Below are positions 1 through 5,745 of a DNA stretch of 6,741 bases, in pieces. Numbering within the stretch: the stretch's first letter is position 1; every line of letters begins with the position of its first letter. Below the pieces are notes generated by a model that saw nothing but the letters and a program-made list of their open reading frames with translations, made no database searches and was not told where the DNA came from. Source of the DNA: Candidatus Amesbacteria bacterium (GTDB taxonomy: Bacteria; Patescibacteriota; Microgenomatia; CAZETR01; Amesbacteraceae); the NCBI GenBank assembly GCA_030681075.1, contig JAUXUE010000085.1, positions 1 through 6,741 of the forward strand, given 5' to 3'. Both the position numbers and the translations under genes were made by a program.

Positions 1-19
1 GGGTCACTATTTAAGCAAT

Positions 20-47
20 TTTAACACGAGCGGACTTGTGCTATCAT
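20..47 (+). promoter_or_regulatory. Extended -10 promoter for the PEGA/SH3 gene, probably leaderless
   Basis: A TATCAT hexamer at 42-47 (5 of 6 matches to TATAAT) is preceded by TG at 39-40 in the TGn extended -10 arrangement. A TTAACA at 21-26 could act as a -35, though its 15-bp spacing is short. The ATG at 56 lies 8 nt after the -10 box, so transcription would begin at or just before the start codon and the mRNA would have essentially no leader. The element also overlaps the alternative GTG start at 38, which argues against that start. The motif is seen directly; its activity is inferred. Confidence 0.6.
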
Positions 48-55
48 TAAAAGGG

Positions 56-904
56 ATGAATAAGATTATTGCCATTAGCCTGATTGCTCTGGGATTAGTG
101 TCTGCTGGAGTAGGTGTATTTATTTGGTCACAAGGCAAGAAACCGACTGCTGCTCTCAAAGTAGAATCCACTCCACCTTCTTTGGTATTCGTAGATAATA
201 TTCAAATAGGTCAGACTCCTGTCGAAAAATTCTTTGTCTCAGGAGAAGTAGCTGTCAAACTTATCCCAAATTCCACCTCATCCGCCCTGCCTTCCTATCA
301 GACTAAAGTCCGTCTGACCAAAGAAACCTATACAATCGTCAAGCGTGAGTTTGGGGAGACAGAATCAGAATCAGCCGGAGAGATTATCTCGCTCGAGCCC
401 CAAAGCTCTAAGACGGCATCGCTTGCTATTGTCACCGCCAGCCCAGATTCGGCTTCGATTACACTAGATGGACTTCCCCAAGGATTTACACCGCTTCTGG
501 TATCATCTGTAATCCCAGGAGATCATCAGATAGTGGTTACGGCTCCAGGATTTACCGAACGAGTCATCTCTGCCAAGGCTGTCGCTGGCTACAAATTGAC
601 TATCAATGTCAAATTGGCCGGTCAGACTCAAGTGGCACCCACGCCCACTCCAACCCCGACCCCTGAGCCCAAGCCGAGTCCTGTGGCTATTACTGGGTCT
701 TATGTGACCATCAAGGACACACCAACGGGATTCTTACGTATACGAGAATTACCATCTACGGGGTCAAAAGAGCTGGGTAAAGTCTATCCGGGAGACAAAT
801 ATAAATTGTTGAGTACCAAGAGTAGTTGGTATCAAATAAGAGTTGACTTGGACGCTACAAATTCGGGCTGGATTTCTTCACAGTACGCGGAAAAATCTGA
901 TTAA
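56..904 (+). CDS. Membrane-anchored protein with two PEGA domains and a C-terminal bacterial SH3 domain
   Basis: The 282-residue protein has one hydrophobic N-terminal segment (about residues 4-25) with no lipobox cysteine, so it is probably a signal-anchored protein facing outward. Two PEGA-type beta domains follow, about 35-110 and 121-188; the second carries the typical SITLDG, G-TPL and VTAPGF elements. A Pro/Thr/Lys linker (195-209, built on PT repeats) leads to an SH3b domain (215-282) with the pattern LRIRELPS, GDKYKLL, SSWYQIR and GWISSQY. PEGA and SH3b domains are generally associated with surface and cell-wall contact, so binding of envelope glycan is a reasonable guess; no catalytic motif is visible. 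A GTG at 38 would add six residues, but ATG 56 is preferred because the promoter's -10 box overlaps the GTG. The stop codon overlaps the convergent stop of the neighbouring UbiA-family gene in a shared TTAA. Confidence 0.85.
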   Translation: MNKIIAISLIALGLVSAGVGVFIWSQGKKPTAALKVESTPPSLVFVDNIQIGQTPVEKFFVSGEVAVKLIPNSTSSALPSYQTKVRLTKETYTIVKREFGETESESAGEIISLEPQSSKTASLAIVTASPDSASITLDGLPQGFTPLLVSSVIPGDHQIVVTAPGFTERVISAKAVAGYKLTINVKLAGQTQVAPTPTPTPTPEPKPSPVAITGSYVTIKDTPTGFLRIRELPSTGSKELGKVYPGDKYKLLSTKSSWYQIRVDLDATNSGWISSQYAEKSD

Positions 905-1848
905 CTTGGGCCAATATAGAGAACTCCCAAAACCATAGTAGCCCAGAGGCCGACAGTAATAAGAAGAGGTAGATCTTGCAAGATGACTTTTTCCGGTGTC
1001 TCAGCCTTCGAGCCATCATAAATAATCCGGATATAGCGCATGATGCCAAAGATAACGACAGGAATTGTAGCCATCAGCCATTTGTTGATAGTCAGAGTTT
1101 TGGAAAGAAGTATCAGAGTCGATGGGGTAGCGGATGGTCCGGCGGTCTCATAAAAATTAAAGGTAAACAAAGCCCAAGACAAAAAAGATGATGTGGCAAA
1201 AATTGATAAGTAGGAATCGAGAATACTGGCAGTGTAAATTTTCATGACTTTCCGATGTGCTATCGCTCCTTGCTCATGCAAAATGGCCATCTCTGCCCGC
1301 CTTTTGCCTACAGCCAAAAAGAGTGAAACTGAGATGACACACAGCAAAAACCAAATGGATAAGTGAGCATTGATAATTATTCCTCCAGCCAAGACCCGTA
1401 AAAAGAATCCAAGAGCGATGACAAAGACATCAACCACCTCAATATTTTTTAGCCATAAAGAATAGAGTATTTGCATCAGCCAATATCCCCCGACTACCAA
1501 GAAAAACAGGGGCGACAACATCTTGGCATAAGTAAGACCCACGATAGATCCTGCGATAAAAATAATTACAGCTAGGGGAATAGGAATTTTACCCGAGGCA
1601 ATGGGACGGTATTTTTTGAATGGATGTGCTCTATCTGATTCAGCATCAATGATGTCGTTTAAAAAGTAAATACTGGAAGCGACTACCGTAAATGCAATAA
1701 TACCGGAAATTACGATTCTAAAATCCCGGACGACCCAATCGGCTGGCAAGAGATTGCCTGTAAAAAGAAGAGCCGCAAACAGCGTTAGGTTTTTGACCCA
1801 CTGCCTGGGTCTTGCGGTTTTCGCGATATTGACCAATAATTCCACCAT
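901..1848 (-). CDS. UbiA-superfamily prenyltransferase, decaprenyl-phosphate phosphoribosyltransferase-like
   Basis: A 315-residue polytopic membrane protein. Near the N-terminus is ARPRQWVKN (12-20), a signature of the DPPR synthase branch (Mycobacterium Rv3806c). The first aspartate motif is NDIIDAESD (64-72), followed by AHP and KKYRPIASG (78-86). The second region runs YSLWLKNIEVVDVF with D140, then GKRRAEM (181-187) and a late TPEKVILQD segment. Known members transfer phosphoribosyl from PRPP to polyprenyl phosphate, giving the precursor of polyprenyl-phosphoryl-arabinose. These motifs fit that branch better than quinone or heme prenyltransferases, but the substrate here is inferred. It is the last gene of the block. 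Its ATG lies 64 nt inside the WecA/MraY-like gene, in another frame; GTG 1845 and TTG 1836 are alternative starts. The next in-frame ATG comes only after the first Asp motif. An AGGAG sits 25 nt upstream of the ATG, too far to act as its Shine-Dalgarno. Confidence 0.85.
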   Translation of the reverse strand: MVELLVNIAKTARPRQWVKNLTLFAALLFTGNLLPADWVVRDFRIVISGIIAFTVVASSIYFLNDIIDAESDRAHPFKKYRPIASGKIPIPLAVIIFIAGSIVGLTYAKMLSPLFFLVVGGYWLMQILYSLWLKNIEVVDVFVIALGFFLRVLAGGIIINAHLSIWFLLCVISVSLFLAVGKRRAEMAILHEQGAIAHRKVMKIYTASILDSYLSIFATSSFLSWALFTFNFYETAGPSATPSTLILLSKTLTINKWLMATIPVVIFGIMRYIRIIYDGSKAETPEKVILQDLPLLITVGLWATMVLGVLYIGPS

Positions 1849-2834
1849 GCAAATAAGCCGAAAAATAATAAGGCTCCTGTCGCCATTGTAAAGTACTTGG
1901 CTCCACTATTCAAATTGAGAGCCAAAAAAGCCAGTATGCCAGATACAACCCAGTAAAAAATGGCAATTCTTCTTTTGCCCCAACCCAGATCCAGCAAGTA
2001 ATGATGAAAATGTTCATGGCCACCCCAGACGGGGGATCTGCCTTCTGAAATTCTCTTGATAATTACTCTGACTGCGTCTAGTACGGGGATACCCAGGACT
2101 AGAAGCATGGCTCCGACTTTGGCAGAAGACAGAATAGCCAGAGTACCCAGGAGAAATCCTGCCAGACTTTTACCACCATAACCCGGGAGCATTTTCTGCG
2201 GGAACCAATTCCAAGGTAAAAACCCAAGATATGCTCCAGCTGTAGTTAGAGCTAAGATCATCATTAGATTTTGATTTTGACCTTCGCCAAATCTTGTACC
2301 CAATAAAGCCATGGTGAGGGCTGCAATGATTACAAATCCCGGCAATTGGCCATCGACTCCGCTACTCCAACCGACAATATTTTGCATCCAGACGAGCCAA
2401 ATAATGGCAAGAATCGTGGAAATCCAAAAATCAAACTGTATTACTCCCCCAAAAGGATTGGTAATATACCAGATGCTGATGCCGGAAAAGACCACACAGC
2501 AGGCAGCGACAATATTTAATATAAGTCTAAAATAGGGTGAAAATTTTTCTTCAAAGCGGTCATCTATATAGCCCGTAACCGCAAGTATAGTAATCCCGGC
2601 GATAATTCCCAAGGTCTGTTGGTTTAGGCCTCCAAATAGAGCGAGTATTGATATGACTGTCAGAGAGATGGGTATTCCACCGCCCCTGGGAACTGTAGTA
2701 GTATGAACTACCTTGGGATGTTTGTGTGACTTGGGATCGTCGAGTATCTGAAGTTTTTTGCCATATTTACATACAATTTGACTGACAAGATATGAGGTAA
2801 TGGCTGCTAAAGCCAGTAAGATTATGCTTGTCAT
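1785..2834 (-). CDS. WecA/TagO/MraY-family polyprenyl-phosphate sugar-1-phosphate transferase, divergent active site
   Basis: The 349-residue protein has about ten hydrophobic segments and the glycosyltransferase-4 layout: HTTTVPRGGGIPI (44-56), GYIDDRF with the paired aspartates D91-D92, an N-x(8)-D-G loop (152-162), PVLDAV (250-255), and the histidine motif HEHFHH (273-278). The family moves a sugar-1-phosphate from a UDP-sugar onto undecaprenyl phosphate on the cytoplasmic face, starting wall, teichoic-acid or O-antigen glycans. Two normally acidic motifs are changed: the usual DGxDG loop reads SSGVDG, losing its first Asp, and the usual MGDxGS reads PGYGGKS, with Tyr in place of Asp. The Asp pair and His cluster are kept, so I read it as an active but divergent subfamily rather than a dead gene. 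Its ATG overlaps the upstream gene's TGA (ATGA), implying translational coupling. It is unlikely to be the main MraY, since no mur genes are nearby. Confidence 0.85.
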   Translation of the reverse strand: MTSIILLALAAITSYLVSQIVCKYGKKLQILDDPKSHKHPKVVHTTTVPRGGGIPISLTVISILALFGGLNQQTLGIIAGITILAVTGYIDDRFEEKFSPYFRLILNIVAACCVVFSGISIWYITNPFGGVIQFDFWISTILAIIWLVWMQNIVGWSSGVDGQLPGFVIIAALTMALLGTRFGEGQNQNLMMILALTTAGAYLGFLPWNWFPQKMLPGYGGKSLAGFLLGTLAILSSAKVGAMLLVLGIPVLDAVRVIIKRISEGRSPVWGGHEHFHHYLLDLGWGKRRIAIFYWVVSGILAFLALNLNSGAKYFTMATGALLFFGLFAWWNYWSISRKPQDPGSGSKT

Positions 2835-3154
2835 GTAATCATCATAATTATTCTAATAAAAGCCAGAGTACAGACAATTTGGGAGACACCGACTGTGACC
2901 AAAATAATACTAACCAAAAATATGTCTGACTTTAATAATTTAGCAAAAATCATACCTACTATTTGGAATGTCAAGATAAGCCCGGGAATCCAGAAAATCC
3001 CATATTTCCCAGATAGCTGATCTATTCCCCAGGGTCTGCTGATCCAAAGTGGAATTTCAGGAGGAAGTGTCTGCCAATGAAGAAATATGGTGCCGACAGA
3101 GACGACCAAAAGTGATACTGTCAATTGCCATGTCCTAAGCTTTAGTTTGAGCAT
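2831..3154 (-). CDS. Small three-helix membrane protein, DUF1648-like
   Basis: A 107-residue protein with three predicted membrane helices (about 9-26, 52-72 and 77-104). Between the first two lies LPPEIPLWISRPWG (30-43), resembling the LP-x-IP-x(n)-G segment of DUF1648 proteins, followed by a short polar stretch and IFWIPG. No catalytic residues are recognisable and the function is unknown. It lies 9 nt downstream of the GT2 gene and overlaps the WecA/MraY-like gene by 4 nt (ATGA), so it is made with two envelope enzymes and may assist or anchor one of them. A TAAAAT sequence (3166-3161) ends 6 nt before its ATG and could be an internal leaderless promoter, but it has no -35 and overlaps the upstream stop codon. 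Confidence 0.7.
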   Translation of the reverse strand: MLKLKLRTWQLTVSLLVVSVGTIFLHWQTLPPEIPLWISRPWGIDQLSGKYGIFWIPGLILTFQIVGMIFAKLLKSDIFLVSIILVTVGVSQIVCTLAFIRIIMMIT

Positions 3155-3163
3155 AAATCTATT

Positions 3164-4621
3164 TTAGCTTATTTTTTCGGTTACGCGGTATTCTATGTAT
3201 TTGCCAAGCATCAATCGGGTATGAGCATCAAGCCCGGGGAGAGCGCCAAAGAAAAAGGCAACCACAGGCATGAGGATAAATTCAAATGGTGCAGACCAGG
3301 ATTTCCAGCGAGGCTGATCTTTTGGACGTGGTGGGCGTTGTCTGAGTTCTACGAAGACCAAAATCATCAAGGCAAACAACAATATTGATAACAAGCCGGA
3401 CGAAATCTTTGGCAAGGCATACCCGAGGGAGGTCCTTTGAAACACAGGATTAACCAAGGTAACTATAAAGACTCCGGCGGTAATCATAAACCAGTTAATG
3501 GGCCAGAGAATATGATCCTCAATGACGCGTATAATCCTCAACAACTTATTAACAAACGAGATGTGGGGTTTGCTAATAAACATCATTATAAATAAAGGTA
3601 GGTCGGACACTCCCCAAGCCCAGCGCTTTTTCTGCTGATAGTCGTTGTAAAAAGTCTTCCAGATACTGGACGACTCAGCTGCATCAGCAGAAGACGGTAG
3701 GAAGATTGGTTCGACCTCCACCTTGCCGTCGAGAGCAAAAAAAGCCTTGAAAAATATCCTGTAATCTTCCGGAATGACATCAGTATCCCAGTAGCCTATA
3801 TCGTGAATCATTTGTAGAGATGCTGTATAGTTGGAAAAATTCACTAGGCGATCTTTGCGGGAGAGAATACTGATTTGCCAAATATTGGACAGAGCATTAA
3901 CAACTCGGCTTGGCATAGGAATACGCCAAATGTTATTGTAAAAGACAATTGCCGGTTGCCAAAATTTGAGATAGCGGTGTGGGTCATCGAGAAACTTGAA
4001 TGTCAGATAGGCAAAATATTGTCGGTGCAGGATAGCGTCGGCATCATTTGAAGTGATGGTAGTGTAACGCATATCCCAGCCCATCTTGTCTATCAATATT
4101 TCTTTGGCCCGTCTAGCTGCCCAGGCTTCGTTGGATGATTTACCCTTGATTTCACCAGGTAAATTATTGGGATGAAGTGTGACCAAGATACTTCCAAATT
4201 TCTTGGCATATGCTTTTTGTATTTGATCACAGTAAATTTTGGCAGTTTTTGACCAGCTATCGGCTGCCAAGACAACCCCAATTTGCTGGGTCGGAAATGT
4301 CTGACGCGAGAGAGCTTCGACTGTGGTTTCCACCGTTTCTTTAGGCTCGTTGGCTACAAGTATTACTACTATGTGGCGGACTTTTTTCCAGTCTCCAAAG
4401 CCAGCTACTTCTTTCATCCAATCGAGATTGGTGGCAGCCTGAATACGAAAATGGGAGACTAGGGTAGCCACCAAAAGCGACAGACCTTTGTATACCCAGA
4501 AGACATCAAAGAGAAGGATAAAATAAGCAGTCAGGTCAGGGAAAAAATAGCCTCCCCAAAATAGAAAGGCAATAATATTCCAGCTAATAAAGCCGGGGAT
4601 GATTTCTAAAAATCTTTTCAT
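3164..4621 (-). CDS. Membrane-bound family 2 glycosyltransferase, cellulose-synthase-like
   Basis: The 485-residue protein has two N-terminal membrane helices (about 11-28 and 31-54), a cytosolic GT-A domain (about 83-310), and three or so C-terminal helices (about 368-392, 406-424, 446-462). The processive GT2 motifs are all present in order: the nucleotide-binding start VVILVANEP (85-93), a first Asp in AAD (D121), DAD in SNDADA (D193/D195), the catalytic ED in PEDYRI (E285-D286), and QKKRW (330-334), matching QxxRW. Such enzymes use nucleotide-sugars to extend a glycan and often export it through their own helices; the sugar cannot be predicted. The C-terminal part between the last helix and the end (463-485) is soluble and basic. 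Its ATG overlaps the tatD stop (ATGA), and the WecA-like and UbiA-like genes follow in the same direction, supporting a shared glycan pathway. GC is about 46% in sampled lines, well above tatD. Confidence 0.88.
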   Translation of the reverse strand: MKRFLEIIPGFISWNIIAFLFWGGYFFPDLTAYFILLFDVFWVYKGLSLLVATLVSHFRIQAATNLDWMKEVAGFGDWKKVRHIVVILVANEPKETVETTVEALSRQTFPTQQIGVVLAADSWSKTAKIYCDQIQKAYAKKFGSILVTLHPNNLPGEIKGKSSNEAWAARRAKEILIDKMGWDMRYTTITSNDADAILHRQYFAYLTFKFLDDPHRYLKFWQPAIVFYNNIWRIPMPSRVVNALSNIWQISILSRKDRLVNFSNYTASLQMIHDIGYWDTDVIPEDYRIFFKAFFALDGKVEVEPIFLPSSADAAESSSIWKTFYNDYQQKKRWAWGVSDLPLFIMMFISKPHISFVNKLLRIIRVIEDHILWPINWFMITAGVFIVTLVNPVFQRTSLGYALPKISSGLLSILLFALMILVFVELRQRPPRPKDQPRWKSWSAPFEFILMPVVAFFFGALPGLDAHTRLMLGKYIEYRVTEKIS

Positions 4622-5307
4622 ATATTAAATAATCTTTTGCAATTTTTATCCGTTGTTTCTTCAATTTGATCAATTGAAGTGTTACGAATATTTGCCAGCA
4701 TCTGAGCCACTATTTTAACATTTTTGGGTTGATTTATCTTCCCCCTGAAAGGCTCTGGTGATAAATAAGGAGAGTCGGTCTCAATTAACAGTAAATTATC
4801 CGGAATTTGCTTGGCCACTTCTCTTAAAGCATGACTTTTTTTAAAAGTCAAAATCCCGCCAAAACTTATATACCAGCCCCTGTTTACACATTCTTTCATA
4901 AACTCTTCATTACTTGTAAAACAGTGCAGCATTACTTTTGGATAATTACCCAATATTTTCAATATATTCTTATCTTGATTTCGGTTATGAATGACTATTG
5001 GTAAATCAAATTCTTTGGCCAAATCCAAATGTTTTTGTAATAATTCACACTCCCGTGGATTATCTGAATCCAACCCACATTCGCCAATAGCCACTACTTT
5101 TGGAAATTTCACTAAATTTCTAAGCTTATTAAAATCATCGTTTGATTCTGGATGAATACCGACGGTAGCAAAGACGTTTTGGTGTGAAGATGCTATCTCA
5201 ATAGCTTTCTTGCTGGAATCAACTGAAGCTCCCGCGCAAATGACATATTTTAACTCAGAAATATCAAAGGTTTCCAAATCCTGCAAATGGCAATGCGCAT
5301 CAACCAT
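4618..5307 (-). CDS. tatD: TatD family metal-dependent DNase
   Basis: The 229-residue protein has the complete TatD metal-site set: HCH at the N-terminus (H5, H7), E76 in IGECGLD, H107 in PIVIHNRN, H128 in LHCF, and D178 in ETDSPYLSPEPFRGK, where the final motif is nearly canonical. These residues coordinate two metal ions in a TIM barrel. Characterised members are 3'-5' exonucleases/DNases linked to DNA repair and turnover. The protein is shorter than the usual 255-265 residues, mainly through shortened loops, with no catalytic residue lost. The ATG at 5307 is chosen because HCH must sit at the extreme N-terminus. A perfect TATAAT lies 6 nt upstream, pointing to a leaderless transcript. In several bacteria tatD follows metG; here a two-gene cassette on the other strand separates them. 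It heads the envelope gene block through a 4-nt overlap. GC is about 35%, lower than the downstream genes. Confidence 0.93.
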   Translation of the reverse strand: MVDAHCHLQDLETFDISELKYVICAGASVDSSKKAIEIASSHQNVFATVGIHPESNDDFNKLRNLVKFPKVVAIGECGLDSDNPRECELLQKHLDLAKEFDLPIVIHNRNQDKNILKILGNYPKVMLHCFTSNEEFMKECVNRGWYISFGGILTFKKSHALREVAKQIPDNLLLIETDSPYLSPEPFRGKINQPKNVKIVAQMLANIRNTSIDQIEETTDKNCKRLFNI

Positions 5308-5312
5308 CCATA

Positions 5313-5321
5313 TATTATACT
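5313..5321 (+). promoter_or_regulatory. -10 element for the DUF4258/DUF2283 pair, overlapping the tatD promoter
   Basis: On the + strand, TATACT (5316-5321) ends 6 nt before the GTG at 5328; TATTAT (5313-5318), 9 nt before it, is an alternative. Both match TATAAT at 5 of 6 positions. No convincing -35 or TGn extension is visible, so strength is uncertain. A start at or next to the GTG would give a leaderless mRNA. Confidence 0.5.
5314..5319 (-). promoter_or_regulatory. -10 element (perfect TATAAT) for tatD and the downstream block
   Basis: TATAAT reads on the - strand from 5319 to 5314 and is followed by 6 nt and then the tatD ATG at 5307. A start site 7 nt past the box falls exactly on the start codon. 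No good -35 match is seen about 17 bp upstream; that region lies inside the divergent small gene. The box shares four base pairs (5316-5319) with the + strand TATACT. Confidence 0.6.
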
Positions 5322-5327
5322 TAAAAA

Positions 5328-5552
5328 GTGAGACTAAAATATTCTCTTCACGCCAAAGTTCAATTAAAATACAGAAAAATAAGCCTATTTAAAATCCGTA
5401 CAACTATCAAATCTCCTCACAACATTATTCCATCATACAAAGACAGAAAATTATTTCAACGAAAATTTAAGAATAAAACACTCGAAGTGGTAATAGTTGA
5501 TGAAGGCAGTATAATGATAGTAGTTACAGCTTATTATCTATATGAAAATTAA
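5328..5552 (+). CDS. DUF4258-like small protein, candidate toxin of a two-gene cassette
   Basis: A 74-residue basic protein starting with GTG. The N-terminal YSLHA (5-9), the LKYRKIS segment and the C-terminal strand pair LEVVIVDEGSIMIVVTAYY follow the DUF4258 pattern (ysxHaxxRxxxRxIs ... VVxxxxxxxxxViTxY). The fold and biochemical function are not established; the shape recalls small RelE/BrnT-type toxins, which is only an analogy. The reading frame overlaps the DUF2283-like gene by 11 nt, suggesting coupled translation and a toxin-first order. It diverges from tatD with only 20 bp between start codons and has a -10 box at leaderless distance. GC is near 33%. A homology search is needed to confirm the family. 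Confidence 0.65.
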   Translation: MRLKYSLHAKVQLKYRKISLFKIRTTIKSPHNIIPSYKDRKLFQRKFKNKTLEVVIVDEGSIMIVVTAYYLYEN

Positions 5553-5745
5553 ATACGACAAAACGACTGATTCAGTCTATTTTCACTTTAATTCCAGTCC
5601 GTATTCTCACAGCAAGAAGATTACAGACGGGGTAGTTGTGGATATATCTAAAACCGGAAAGCCGATGGGGATAGAAATTTTGGATGCTACAAAAGTAATC
5701 AAAGGTTTTAATCCCGCCAAGATCCCTTCAAGATATGCTATTTAA
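5542..5745 (+). CDS. DUF2283 family small protein, candidate antitoxin
   Basis: The 67-residue protein matches DUF2283 closely: MKIKYDKTTDSVYFHF at the N-terminus (family pattern MKixYDxxxDxlYixf), then DGVVVDISKTGKPMGIEILDATK (24-46), matching the dgvivDxxxxGkxvGIEIldAs core. The function of the family is unknown. From memory, DUF2283 genes are often found beside DUF4258-type genes, which is why a toxin-antitoxin role is proposed. No DNA-binding motif is evident, so autoregulation is not predicted from sequence. The ATG lies within the preceding gene (11-nt overlap) with no Shine-Dalgarno. The 3' end overlaps the convergent metG end by 8 bp (5738-5745). Confidence 0.8.
   Translation: MKIKYDKTTDSVYFHFNSSPYSHSKKITDGVVVDISKTGKPMGIEILDATKVIKGFNPAKIPSRYAI

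Larger units (their letters stand above)
901..5319 (-). other. Predicted five-gene operon: tatD, GT2, DUF1648-like, WecA/MraY-like, UbiA-like
   Basis: All five genes run leftward with junctions of 4 nt overlap (tatD/GT2), 9 nt gap (GT2/DUF1648-like), 4 nt overlap (DUF1648-like/WecA-like) and 64 nt overlap (WecA-like/UbiA-like). No terminator-like hairpin followed by a T-run lies between them. The only clear promoter is the TATAAT in front of tatD. The block ends against the convergent PEGA gene. Cotranscription is inferred from spacing; tatD may be an operon passenger rather than part of the glycan pathway. Confidence 0.7.

Noticed and set aside
906..930. TTGGG / CCCAA inverted repeat just after the PEGA stop codon as a possible terminator.
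   Set aside because: The stem is 5 bp with a 15-nt loop and no following T-run, and it lies in the UbiA-like coding region.
976..1191. A 71-codon + strand reading frame inside the UbiA-like gene.
   Set aside because: It is antisense to a well-conserved membrane protein, shows no recognisable domain and has a composition expected of a shadow frame.
2311..2535. A 74-codon + strand reading frame inside the WecA/MraY-like gene.
   Set aside because: Antisense shadow over the active-site loop; no family features or start signals.
3155..3166. TAAAAT 6 nt before the DUF1648-like ATG as an internal promoter.
   Set aside because: No -35 or TGn extension, and it coincides with the GT2 stop codon in an AT-rich junction; kept only as a remark in the gene entry.
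4660..4678. 7-bp inverted repeat TTCAATT / AATTGAA around TGATC.
   Set aside because: It is AT-only, inside the tatD coding sequence and upstream of no terminator T-run; too weak to be a terminator or operator.
4832..4850. Perfect 8-bp inverted repeat with a 3-nt loop (TGACTTTT / AAAAGTCA).
   Set aside because: It lies inside tatD and encodes the ordinary LTFKKSH stretch; it has no GC-rich stem or regulatory position, so chance in AT-rich coding DNA is likely.
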